Assembly (NCBI GenBank): GCA_964552655.1
Contig: CAZKHG010000019.1
Location: forward strand, 1 to 59,536
DNA from: CAZKHG01 sp964552655
GTDB taxonomy: Bacteria; Bacteroidota; Bacteroidia; Bacteroidales; Tenuifilaceae
Length of the DNA: 59,536 nt
Direction: 5' to 3'
The translations under genes were made by a program, and so were the position numbers. Position 1 is the first letter of the stretch, and every line of letters starts with the position of its first letter. Shown piece after piece: positions 35,839-44,605 of the stretch. The notes beneath the pieces were generated by a model. It made no database searches, was not told the origin of the DNA, and worked only from the letters and a program-made list of their open reading frames with translations.

Positions 35839-36993
35839 ATGAAAAAATTTATAGTTTTTGTCATTTTATTTCAAGCATTCCTGATTCAGGCACAGGAAGC
35901 GTCAAAGTTTGAATTCAAGGGTTATTTAAAGGATATCCAGAACGTATTTATCCCTAAACCCGATTCGTTGCCCTGGTTCTCTGATAATACTTTTGAAAAC
36001 AGGTTACAGCTTAAATACTACCCTAAAAGTTGGCTGACATTTGATGTACAGGTGAGAAATCGTTTTATGTATGGGGATTTTGTAAAGTTGATACCGGGTT
36101 ATAAAAGTTACATTGATAGCCACATGGGGTACTTTGACCTTGCTTCGCTTTGGGGAAATAACAAATCTTTTCTCGGGTATAGTGAAATCGACAGGTTGAA
36201 TGCTTCCCTAACGTTTAATAAGTTGCAGATAACCCTTGGAAGACAACGGGTGAACTGGGGAATCGGGCTGGTTTGGAACCCCAACGATATTTTCAATACG
36301 TATAACTACTTTAACTTTGAATATGAGGAGCGGCCTGGTGCCGATGCCCTGAGTGTCAAATATTATACGGGGGCGCTCTCTTTCGCCGAAATTGTTTATG
36401 AATTTAACGAAACCTTTGATAAATCCTCGTTTGGTGGTTTATACAGATTTAATAAGTACGAGTACGATATTCAGGTCCTGGCTGGCAAAATGAGAACCGA
36501 TGCGGTGGCCGGTCTTGGCTGGAGCGGAAGGATTGGCAATGCAGCGTTCAGGGGCGAAGCCAGCTATTTTCATCCCTACAACAGTAAAATAGATTCTATA
36601 GATGTCTTTGTAGGTTCCGTTTCCGCCGATTATTCTTTTCCAAATACCCTCTATATACAGGGTGGTTTTCTTTTTAACTCAAACGGTTCGACAAAAAATA
36701 CGAGTAGCATCAACCTGTTTGGCGATCAGGCAACAAGCCCCAAAACACTGAGCAAGGGGAAATACAACATATTTTTGCAGGCAACCGGTCAGCTCACACC
36801 TATTGTCACCCCTGGAGTTGCTGTGATTATTAACCCTTCGGATTTATCCACTTTTATTAGCCCTTCGATAACATTGTCTGTTGCCGAAAATTTTGATTTC
36901 AGCCTGGTGGGTATGATTCTTACCGGGAATGGCAAAAGTGAATTTGCGAATATCGGGCAGCTGGTATATCTGAAGTTCAAGTGGAGCTTTTAA
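35839..36993 (+). CDS. Putative outer-membrane beta-barrel protein of the ABC operon
   Basis: A 384-residue protein with a signal peptide (MKKFIVFVILFQAFLIQAQ) and a mature part of alternating hydrophobic and polar residues with many aromatics, such as KLQITLGRQRVNWGIGLVW and the final QLVYLKFKWSF, typical of an outer-membrane barrel. The GRQRxxWG-x-NPxD motif recalls DUF1302 and alginate-export-type barrels. Lying after the ATPase at the end of the TetR operon, it is a candidate outer-membrane partner of the LolA-like carrier and permeases. No confident family name can be given. Confidence 0.68.
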   Translation: MKKFIVFVILFQAFLIQAQEASKFEFKGYLKDIQNVFIPKPDSLPWFSDNTFENRLQLKYYPKSWLTFDVQVRNRFMYGDFVKLIPGYKSYIDSHMGYFDLASLWGNNKSFLGYSEIDRLNASLTFNKLQITLGRQRVNWGIGLVWNPNDIFNTYNYFNFEYEERPGADALSVKYYTGALSFAEIVYEFNETFDKSSFGGLYRFNKYEYDIQVLAGKMRTDAVAGLGWSGRIGNAAFRGEASYFHPYNSKIDSIDVFVGSVSADYSFPNTLYIQGGFLFNSNGSTKNTSSINLFGDQATSPKTLSKGKYNIFLQATGQLTPIVTPGVAVIINPSDLSTFISPSITLSVAENFDFSLVGMILTGNGKSEFANIGQLVYLKFKWSF

Positions 36994-37013
36994 TTACTTT
37001 ATCCTCCCGTTCA

Positions 37014-39308
37014 TTAATCATCATAACCAGAAAGTATTACAAGTAAATCGCTAACCTCCCCAATAAGCTTGTTTATCTCACCCTCCAACTTGTTATAGGT
37101 ATAAACATCTTCTCTTATACCTGTAATTAAATCATTGGTAACTTTAAGTTGTATTTGCTTTTGTTCGGCATTATTCATAATGATCTGGAGGTCGTCGGGT
37201 AGCTTTTTGCCTTTGGCTTTAGAAAGTTGATTATCAAAAATGGAGATAAAAATATTTGTTTGGCGAATTAAAGAATCTGATAATAAATATGCTACGCCTG
37301 CTGTTTTAACTTGATCTGCAATTACTTTTTGTGATTTGAAATCGGGGTTGCACAAATCTGGTTTAAGCTGACAAACAAGGGTTAATGCCTCATCAACTGA
37401 TTTTTTATACTGATACAGCTTTTGGTTAACGCTTTGTACTGTTGCATAATCTTTTGCAGCAACATCAATTCTCATAAAATCCTGAATGTTTTTTAAATCC
37501 CGTTCGGCCTCTTTCAACTTGGTGGTAAGATATTTGGCTCCCTCTGAAGAACTGTTGGCTCCATATACCTGCTGCAGGTTTGCACTGGCGCTTTGAACTT
37601 TCTCTAGCATCACATAAATCCATGGTTGTATTGTTTTCACCATGCTATCATTTTTGGAAACCTCAACCTGTCGGTTATACTCTTCCATCCGAATCCCAAA
37701 GTTGTTGATGGCTTCAAAGCCTTTGCTTTTACAAAGCAAACAGGACGTATTCTGAATCATGCCCCTCAGTTTTTGTGCAGCATCCTTTGATGTTGAATTT
37801 ACCGTTGTTCTGTCAAGGGTAATCACCTCCTTCTCATAAGTTGCCCGATACAATTCCTTTTCAATCCGTGAGATATTCTGTTGTATGAGTTGCCCCTCAA
37901 GGGATTGGCTAAACTGTTCGTTTCTAATCACATCTGAAAAGCGCAAAACAGACAGCGTGGTTTCTAAGTCGCTCTTGTTCTTATTCGCATCCGTTTCAAG
38001 GTTTACCAGGGTTTTTACCAGCTCTTTGAGCTGCTTCAGGTTGTGGTCATCATCCAGGTATAGCGCGGCAAACCCTAAAATAGACTCATACTCTTTGCTG
38101 AAAACGCTTTGGTAGGTGGAATTGCCACGATACTTAAATTTTATCTCATCATAAGTTTTAAGCAGCTGGCGGTAGTACTGAAGCAACCTGAAAAGGCTCC
38201 CGCTTATTGCATCGCTGTTGCCCGTCTTATAGTTTAGGTTGTAAACATCGATGTGGTTTTTCAGGTTTGCAAAAACTGTAAGAAAGTTCACAAAATCTTT
38301 CTCCTGCCTGTAGGTATCAGCATTGATCAACCCTGAACGGAAATCATTCTCAATCTTATACTTCCGTTTCTCAATGTTGGCAAAACTCACCTCATCGCCA
38401 CTCATCTGCTCCATTTTATAAAGCGACTTGTAGTTTACAACAACAATCAAGGGGTACTCGTGGTAGGTAACCAGTCGCTTTAACACCTGCCGGTTCACTT
38501 CAGGGTTTTCAGTAGAGTCAAGAAATGCAGAAATGGGCAATGTGTTCAACATTACCTGCTGGCTGTTGCCGGTTGTAAGTGCATAAACCTTGATTGAATG
38601 AATGCGGGTATCAAAATTTTTTTGCTCAAAAAGTCTGATAGTGGAGCTGAAATGGTATTCCTTTTTTCTCGAGTTGGATTCTAAAAAACTTCCAAACTCG
38701 CCAATTATTCCCAGGATTGCATCGGTGGGGTTCATGATTTTGGAAATATTTTTAAGCTGGTTCGCCACAAGCCCGAGCACCTGATCCTTGTCGCTGTTGG
38801 TAATTGCCTTAACCCGAATTTCGGCATCTATAAAATCGCTGGCAGAGTAAAGCGGGAGATTATCAATAATGCGGATATGGTCGATATTATCGCTTACAAA
38901 AGTTCGGTACTTATTATCCTTGTCTTTGCCAATCTGAAAATTATATAGAGGATAGGTTAAGTCGTTATTCCCAAAAAACCTGACATTTTTTAGGTTTGCG
39001 GTTATGAAAAGATACTCCAGGTATTCTGCATTTAGCCCCTTTTTCCTGAACAGCCCGGGCTTTTGCTGATTTTTCACAAAATCAAGCTCGTTAATCAGGT
39101 TGCTGAACTTTTCCCCGTTAAACAGGTAAATATCAGTTGAGAGGTATTGCCATTCCCCGGTAAACTGAAAAGTTGAGGTATCGGAAAAAACAAGTCTTGG
39201 TTCTATATCACGTTGAGAGATTGCTGTTTTGGTAAATAAAAAAATAAAAAGTACTACACAACAATTTTTAAACGCGAAGTCACAAAGACGCGAAGAAAAT
39301 AACTTCAT
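37014..39308 (-). CDS. Secreted coiled-coil protein of unknown function
   Basis: A 764-residue protein, mostly helical and charged, with long stretches of coiled-coil character (about 320-740). The signal peptide ends TKTAIS-Q. Its first residues after Met, SSRLCDFAF (5-12 roughly), are encoded by a repeated DNA word at 39273-39295 with two copies of CGCGAAG, so a dispersed repeat may have contributed the start of the reading frame. A lone CLLCK motif lies near residue 525. No known domain was recognised. It is the downstream gene of the unit with the GNAT-like protein, 33 bases apart, and meets the ABC operon tail to tail. Confidence 0.6.
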   Translation of the reverse strand: MKLFSSRLCDFAFKNCCVVLFIFLFTKTAISQRDIEPRLVFSDTSTFQFTGEWQYLSTDIYLFNGEKFSNLINELDFVKNQQKPGLFRKKGLNAEYLEYLFITANLKNVRFFGNNDLTYPLYNFQIGKDKDNKYRTFVSDNIDHIRIIDNLPLYSASDFIDAEIRVKAITNSDKDQVLGLVANQLKNISKIMNPTDAILGIIGEFGSFLESNSRKKEYHFSSTIRLFEQKNFDTRIHSIKVYALTTGNSQQVMLNTLPISAFLDSTENPEVNRQVLKRLVTYHEYPLIVVVNYKSLYKMEQMSGDEVSFANIEKRKYKIENDFRSGLINADTYRQEKDFVNFLTVFANLKNHIDVYNLNYKTGNSDAISGSLFRLLQYYRQLLKTYDEIKFKYRGNSTYQSVFSKEYESILGFAALYLDDDHNLKQLKELVKTLVNLETDANKNKSDLETTLSVLRFSDVIRNEQFSQSLEGQLIQQNISRIEKELYRATYEKEVITLDRTTVNSTSKDAAQKLRGMIQNTSCLLCKSKGFEAINNFGIRMEEYNRQVEVSKNDSMVKTIQPWIYVMLEKVQSASANLQQVYGANSSSEGAKYLTTKLKEAERDLKNIQDFMRIDVAAKDYATVQSVNQKLYQYKKSVDEALTLVCQLKPDLCNPDFKSQKVIADQVKTAGVAYLLSDSLIRQTNIFISIFDNQLSKAKGKKLPDDLQIIMNNAEQKQIQLKVTNDLITGIREDVYTYNKLEGEINKLIGEVSDLLVILSGYDD
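39273..39295 (-). repeat. Short repeat word within the start of the 37014 gene
   Basis: CGCGAAG occurs at 39273-39279 and again at 39289-39295, separated by TCACAAAGA. From memory, words of this AAGNCGCGAAG kind are dispersed in Bacteroidetes genomes between genes. Here they are read as codons 5-12 of the secreted protein. Confidence 0.5.
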
Positions 39309-39341
39309 ATATCAGTAAATTTTAATAACAATTTTCATCTT

Positions 39342-40517
39342 TTAGCTCACATTACGAGGCGGTACTACCTCCTTGCTCCTATCAAACATGTAACGATAGG
39401 TAACATGTGTTTTACGAATTTTTCCCCCAATTTGCTCGGCCACCCTTCGCATTCCTGGATTAAAATCGCCAATCCAGTTCAGCTCTATCTCGGTGTATGG
39501 AAACCCTTTGGAGAAAGCGCATTTTGCCAGCTCGTTAACCATTGCCCCCTCAAGGCCTTTCCCCTGATGTTGCGGGACAATACCAAAAATCAAGCCAACT
39601 GCTTTTTTGCATACCTTTTTGATTTTTAGCAGGTAAAAAAATTTTAACCGTGCAAAAAGGTTGAACTGACCGTTCAGGTGTTTTACAACCTGGTTCAAAT
39701 CAGGCATCATAATAAGAAATGCAATTGGTTCATTATTGTAATACGCAAAATACACCAACCTTTCATCTAGAACTGGTTTAATGGTCTTTAACAAGGCCAT
39801 CGCATGGGTTTGGGTAATTTTTTTAACCCCGGTGTATCTTCCCCAGGCCAGGTTGTATATGGTTCTGAAATCTTCTGCATATTTTTTTAATTGCCATTTT
39901 GATATTCTGGTTATCTGATATGCCTGGTTCTTGGCTATTCGTTCGGCCTTTTCCCAGATGAGCGGGTTAACATCCTGCTGGTTAACCAGCCGGTGGTATG
40001 TATATTGGTTAAAATACACTTTAAAGCCATACCCTTCAAAAAGTGAGCGGTAGTATTTTAAATGGTAGTCCATACCATAGTTTGGTTCGTAGAAACCATC
40101 TACAAGTAATCCCCACCACTTATCACGATCACCAAAGTTCACCGGACCATCCATAGCCTCCATGCCACGTTCTTTTAGCCACTGTTTACAGCGGTTAAAC
40201 AGAATTGCTGCAGCATCGGCGCTGTTTATACATTCAAAAAAGCCAATACCACCTGTAGGTTGTTCATTTGCTTTGGCAACTTCTTTGTCAACAAACGCTG
40301 CGATGCGTCCAACTGTTTGGTTGTTTGAATCAACCAGTATCCAGCGAATTGCCTCGCCGTTTCTGAAATGTTTGTTTTTTTGAGGGTTAAAAATGTTTTC
40401 GATATCAACATTCAGGGGCCTTATCCAATTAGGTTCTTTGGCGTAAAGCCTTACAGGTAACTGAAGAAATTCTCTTCTGGTTCTCCTGTTTTTAACCTCA
40501 ACTAAGCTGTAGCTCAT
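39342..40517 (-). CDS. GNAT-like N-acyltransferase family protein
   Basis: A 391-residue protein with two GNAT-type regions. The N-terminal half has the YAKEPNWIRPL, PTGGIGFFECINS and DGPVNFGDRDKWWGLLVDGF motifs, and the C-terminal half the acetyl-CoA-type loop GIVPQHQGKGLEGAMVNEL (about residues 320-338). Such double-GNAT proteins are common in Bacteroidetes and of unknown substrate. No signal peptide is seen, so it is cytoplasmic. A -7-like element for it lies at 40534-40541 on the minus strand. Confidence 0.75.
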   Translation of the reverse strand: MSYSLVEVKNRRTRREFLQLPVRLYAKEPNWIRPLNVDIENIFNPQKNKHFRNGEAIRWILVDSNNQTVGRIAAFVDKEVAKANEQPTGGIGFFECINSADAAAILFNRCKQWLKERGMEAMDGPVNFGDRDKWWGLLVDGFYEPNYGMDYHLKYYRSLFEGYGFKVYFNQYTYHRLVNQQDVNPLIWEKAERIAKNQAYQITRISKWQLKKYAEDFRTIYNLAWGRYTGVKKITQTHAMALLKTIKPVLDERLVYFAYYNNEPIAFLIMMPDLNQVVKHLNGQFNLFARLKFFYLLKIKKVCKKAVGLIFGIVPQHQGKGLEGAMVNELAKCAFSKGFPYTEIELNWIGDFNPGMRRVAEQIGGKIRKTHVTYRYMFDRSKEVVPPRNVS

Positions 40518-40533
40518 GGCAACAAAATATGCT

Positions 40534-40541
40534 CAAAGTTA
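40534..40541 (-). promoter_or_regulatory. -7 element of the GNAT-like gene
   Basis: Read on the minus strand the sequence is TAACTTTG, an exact TAnnTTTG, 16 bases before the ATG. No TTTG is found at the -33 position. Confidence 0.45.
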
Positions 40542-40624
40542 AACTATTGCGATTTAACTTGCTTAATTTATGCTGTTTAAGTTTAAAATGATAGGTTTTT
40601 TAACTTTTTTTATCTGGTGGGTTT

Positions 40625-43129
40625 TCATCTGGTTCCGAGCAGGGCTATTCCCGTGTAGCCAACAATTCTCGATTTTTTTGTTTTTGGCGTAACCCATATC
40701 TTGAGCATTTCCCCTTTTTTATGTAAGGGTTCAGCCTCAAAAATAACTGGTTCACTTCTTATTGATTTCTTCAACTCCTCCCGGATCAGGCTCATCCTGA
40801 ATAGCTCCACTCCGTGGAACATATCCTTAAGGGTTATTCCTTTTTTGATATCGTTCTGGTTTACCCCAAAATAGGTGCAACCTATCTTATTCAGAAACTC
40901 TATTCTTCCGGTTAAAGAAACATCAAAAACGATATGGGGGAGTATTTCCGTGATCTCCCTGAATCGTATTTCGTCGCGCACAATTGCCCTGTATGATTTT
41001 TCCCTTTCAAATGCAAAGGATATCAGGTTCGATATGGTTTTAAGAAGTTCAATCTCCAGCTTATCCCAAACCCGCGGGATGGTGAAGTCATCAAACCCTA
41101 CGAAGCCAAAAAGGTTATCTTCAGAGTAAAGCGGAAAGATCAGGCTGGATCGTACGCCCTGTGATATCATCATTTCTGCCAGATCTGATGGCATATCGGC
41201 TATAAAATTATTGGAGGTGTAGTAATCTTTGCCCTCAATCCACTCCAGGATCATATCAAGGTTAATCTCCCGTTGATTCTCCCGCTGAGGTTCAAATCCT
41301 TCGGCTACCCATTCATAAGTATTGGTGGTGTACCTCAGGTCATCGCTGTTTTCAAGAATATAAACCCTGTTTGCCCCGGTAAATTGACCAAGTTTGGAGA
41401 TAACCTCGTTTATTTTTACATCAAAATTCTCGTTGGTGTTCAGAATAATGGATATTTCTGCTAAGAACTCATGGCGCGCCAGGTTAACGATCAACTCCTC
41501 CCTGTGTTTTGCTTGAGCCAGCTCTATCTCTTTCTGATACGAAATATCGTTTATTGTCCCGGTTATCCGTTCAATTTTCCCAACCTCGTTTCGTGACACC
41601 TTATTCCTGGAGTCAATCCAAATATACTCGCCCGATTTTTTCTTCATCCTGAACACCAGCTCAAGCAGGTTGCCTTTATTCTGGAATCCCATTATTTTCG
41701 CATCAACAGCAGGACGATCATCGGGGTGAATAAGATCAACCCATGATTGGTGGCTGGGTTCAATCTCCCATGGCATATAACCAAGTATCTGGAAGCAGAT
41801 TGGGGAAAAGTACTTCTCGCCGGAAATCAGGTCAACATCCCAGATGCCCACCTTTCCTGCGCTAAGGGCAAGCTTCAGCCTTTCTTCGCTTTTCTCAAGT
41901 TTGATCCTTGAAAGGTTGCCCTGGGTTACATTTCTCACTGTAACGGCCACTTTAATGCCGTTTGGGGTGTGTATCGGGAATAAAACATTTTGAACAATCC
42001 TTTTCTCCCCGTCTTTCATGGTCATCTCCATTTCATGGGCGCTATCGTCCCATGGGATTTTTCCGGTATGGGAAATATCCCTGAACACCTTTTTGATATT
42101 TTCCTTAAAATTATTTTCCCCTCCTTTAACTTTTAAGAAAGACTGCTTTACATCCCAGATATGTCTGCCAATTGCTTGATTTTTTTTAACCTGGGTGATT
42201 CGTTCAAGAGCAGGGTTCCATTCCTGGACAATTCCCTCCTGGTCAACAATTGCCAACCCGTCATTGATTTTCTTAATCAGCTCCTCTAGGGTGTTGCGCG
42301 TTTCATCCTTTTCCAGCTCAACCTTTTTCTTTTTATCAATATTCATGTTGATCCCCACAATCCTTACTGGGGCGCCGGTCCTATCCCACTCAACAACCCT
42401 GCCTATTGATAATACCCACGCATAATCGCCAGATTTGGTCAGCGTTTTATATTCGAATTGGTATTCGTTTATCTGGCCGCTCCTGAGCTGGTTAAACGCA
42501 TTATCAATACTGCCCCAAAAATCTGAGTGGATCAGCTTGTGCCAATTTTCTATGGTCGTTTTAACCTCGCCCGGTTTGTACCCAAGAATTAGAAAACATT
42601 CCGGGCTAACATATACATTGCCGGTAACGTAATTCACCTCCCAAAAGCCCTGGTTGGATGAGATCATCGCCTCCTGAACCCTGGATAGTAAGTTTGGTTC
42701 TTTAGTAAACTCCTCTTCCCCATCAATAAGCATCAGCAGAAGTGAGCTGTTTCCCTTCCAGAGGCATCGCTTAACGCTGGGAAGATACCATTTCTCCCCG
42801 CCCCCTTTGGATTCAACCTTTATTTTGATTTGGCCCGGATCGGTTTTACGTTTACTGGTAGTGTAGGCCAGATAATTCCTGAAAGGAATTCTATGGTTGG
42901 TCTGAAAAAATTTATCAATAGCCTTGCCTTGTAGCTCTTTAAGTGAAAACCCAAATGTTTTGATTGATTTCGGGTTGGCGTATTCAATTTTATCGTCCGA
43001 TAAAATAAATAGGTTATGCTCTTTGCCGTCGAGCAATGCCTTGAAAAGCTGATCAAGCAACCTGGTGTTCTCGCGCAATAGCCCTGTAAATTTCTTTACA
43101 TTTTCCCCGTTTTTGAAACCATCTTGCAT
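40625..43129 (-). CDS. Multi-PAS/GAF sensor protein without a kinase domain
   Basis: An 834-residue soluble protein made of sensor domains in series: PAS (about 25-115), PAS_3 with PAC (130-270; GFWEVNYVTGNVYVSPECF), PAS (280-400; GLAIVDQEGIVQEWNPALERI), PAS_3 with PAC (405-530; GKVGIWDVDLISGEKYFSP), GAF (550-700) and a last PAS (710-834). The chain ends GYTGIALLGTR right after that PAS, so no HisKA, HATPase, GGDEF or EAL domain follows. It must act through a partner. It reads divergently from the XRE regulator 120 bases away. Confidence 0.82.
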   Translation of the reverse strand: MQDGFKNGENVKKFTGLLRENTRLLDQLFKALLDGKEHNLFILSDDKIEYANPKSIKTFGFSLKELQGKAIDKFFQTNHRIPFRNYLAYTTSKRKTDPGQIKIKVESKGGGEKWYLPSVKRCLWKGNSSLLLMLIDGEEEFTKEPNLLSRVQEAMISSNQGFWEVNYVTGNVYVSPECFLILGYKPGEVKTTIENWHKLIHSDFWGSIDNAFNQLRSGQINEYQFEYKTLTKSGDYAWVLSIGRVVEWDRTGAPVRIVGINMNIDKKKKVELEKDETRNTLEELIKKINDGLAIVDQEGIVQEWNPALERITQVKKNQAIGRHIWDVKQSFLKVKGGENNFKENIKKVFRDISHTGKIPWDDSAHEMEMTMKDGEKRIVQNVLFPIHTPNGIKVAVTVRNVTQGNLSRIKLEKSEERLKLALSAGKVGIWDVDLISGEKYFSPICFQILGYMPWEIEPSHQSWVDLIHPDDRPAVDAKIMGFQNKGNLLELVFRMKKKSGEYIWIDSRNKVSRNEVGKIERITGTINDISYQKEIELAQAKHREELIVNLARHEFLAEISIILNTNENFDVKINEVISKLGQFTGANRVYILENSDDLRYTTNTYEWVAEGFEPQRENQREINLDMILEWIEGKDYYTSNNFIADMPSDLAEMMISQGVRSSLIFPLYSEDNLFGFVGFDDFTIPRVWDKLEIELLKTISNLISFAFEREKSYRAIVRDEIRFREITEILPHIVFDVSLTGRIEFLNKIGCTYFGVNQNDIKKGITLKDMFHGVELFRMSLIREELKKSIRSEPVIFEAEPLHKKGEMLKIWVTPKTKKSRIVGYTGIALLGTR

Positions 43130-43215
43130 GATAAATGTTTTATTAAAAAATCTGACTAATATAGTAAAATGTCTAATTTTATACGTTTTTATCCTGCTAA
43201 TTTCTAATAATCTTC

Positions 43216-43223
43216 TATTTTTG
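43216..43223 (+). promoter_or_regulatory. -7 element before the XRE gene
   Basis: TATTTTTG fits TAnnTTTG exactly and lies 29 bases before the ATG at 43253. The -33 position does not read TTTG. Confidence 0.45.
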
Positions 43224-43252
43224 TTTGCTGATAAAATGTAATTCCCTTGCTG

Positions 43253-43648
43253 ATGACAGAGAATGAAAGACTTAAGGAGATACGACTGGTGCTTGATATA
43301 ACGCAGCGCCAGATGTCTGAATACCTGGATATCAAACAGGGTTCCTATTCTGATGTGGAGAGAGGAAAAGCTGGAATATCTGCCGTTTTGCTTAAAAACC
43401 TTATCCGTCGGTTTCGGGTTAACCCGCTTTGGCTCTGCGAAGGTGAAGGGAACATGTTTCTCGATGGCAACGGGAGTGGTATCCCACCCATTTTACCCGA
43501 ACTGGATATTCAAGGCGATGGTTCCACCACCGGTAATCCGGAAATGGCAACGGATGAATCCATCAATGAACACATCTCGCTGCTCGAAAAACAGAATGAG
43601 TACCTGGAAAACATCAAATCGGTTGTTGATTTTTTACAAGATAAATAG
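43253..43648 (+). CDS. XRE-type helix-turn-helix regulator
   Basis: A 131-residue protein from the ATG at 43253 (an upstream TTG adds two residues). Residues 4-60 form a Cro/C1-type helix-turn-helix (LKEIRLVLDITQRQMSEYLD, then IKQGSYSDVERGKAGIS), followed by the NPLWLCEGEGNMF signature seen in phage-repressor-like proteins, a Pro/Gly-rich linker and a short C-terminal coiled coil that probably dimerises. Such regulators are abundant in Bacteroidetes. It may control the divergent PAS gene; this is inferred from position only. Confidence 0.82.
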   Translation: MTENERLKEIRLVLDITQRQMSEYLDIKQGSYSDVERGKAGISAVLLKNLIRRFRVNPLWLCEGEGNMFLDGNGSGIPPILPELDIQGDGSTTGNPEMATDESINEHISLLEKQNEYLENIKSVVDFLQDK

Positions 43649-43711
43649 TAAAAGATCGCCTATATAAATTTCGTGTTACGCTAATTTCAAAATAACATCA
43701 TTCATAAAACC

Positions 43712-44605
43712 ATGAAGAAGACATTTAAACTAACCGGCTGTGCTTTATTTATAGCAATCAATTTATTGCTGCTTCAACCCAACCTGTTTGCACAAAACCG
43801 TGCACCGCAGAATATACGCAGGGTGACTGTAACCAGCCAGTATGTGGTTGAGAACGGGGTAAGAAAAAGCGAATCTTGGGCAGTTAACCAGGAGATTTAC
43901 GATTCCCTTGGCCGTTTGCACACCGAGATAGATTACGATTTTAAGGATCACTACCCGCACAACTATCGCTGGCATACCTTCGACGGGAAGCTTAGGGTTA
44001 AAACAGAAACCTTTGAAAACGAGAAGCTGAAACAGATCAACTTATACGCATATAATAATGATAGCCTTATTGTAAAAAACACCATTAAAAAAGTGATACC
44101 GGGCGATACATCCGTTTTTTTAGTTCTTAACTATACTTATAACGCCCTGAAAAAACCGGTGAAGATAGAAGCAAAAACCGAAAAAGGAAAGATGGCGTAC
44201 AAATCAGAATCAAAGTATGATATAAAGGGTACGGAAATTTCCAGGAAAGTACGAGTAAAAAAGGGGTTTTCACCTCAGGATTCCATAATAAATCTCACTG
44301 CTATTCCGGCTTATGATTCATTGGGCCGTTTGGTCTCAAATAAAATAAGGTACACCAACCTGAAAAAGGAGGCTGTAAGCAAGCATTTTGTTTATTCCTA
44401 CGATAAAACCGGCAACTTATCGGGGATTAAAGAGCTAAATGAGAAGGGGGAGCAAATATACCGAGAGGAACGGCTTTATAAGGAGAAGGGCAACCGCTTG
44501 TGGCAGATCAGCTGCTACGACTCCGCCGATAAGCTGATTAAATTTACCGCCAAACGATACGAGCTCTACCGCACCAGAGATCGAAAAAGGGCTGAGCTTG
44601 AGTAA
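43712..44605 (+). CDS. Secreted protein with YD-like repeats, unknown function
   Basis: A 297-residue protein with a signal peptide (MKKTFKLTGCALFIAINLLL, ending LFAQ). The mature part is built of short repeats around YDSLGRL (two clear copies), YSYDKTGNLSGIKE and YDSADKLIKF, resembling the YD/RHS-like or MORN-like repeats of surface proteins. No T9SS C-terminal domain and no lipobox were seen. It is presumably periplasmic or exposed. It is followed by a long non-coding region. Confidence 0.6.
   Translation: MKKTFKLTGCALFIAINLLLLQPNLFAQNRAPQNIRRVTVTSQYVVENGVRKSESWAVNQEIYDSLGRLHTEIDYDFKDHYPHNYRWHTFDGKLRVKTETFENEKLKQINLYAYNNDSLIVKNTIKKVIPGDTSVFLVLNYTYNALKKPVKIEAKTEKGKMAYKSESKYDIKGTEISRKVRVKKGFSPQDSIINLTAIPAYDSLGRLVSNKIRYTNLKKEAVSKHFVYSYDKTGNLSGIKELNEKGEQIYREERLYKEKGNRLWQISCYDSADKLIKFTAKRYELYRTRDRKRAELE

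Noticed and set aside
35839..36993. A TonB-dependent transporter or SusC-like protein
   Set aside because: At 384 residues it is far too short and has no plug domain; a small barrel is more likely.
43712..44605. An RHS-type toxin
   Set aside because: The protein is only 297 residues, has just a few YD-like words, and no core RHS repeat array or toxin tip is seen.
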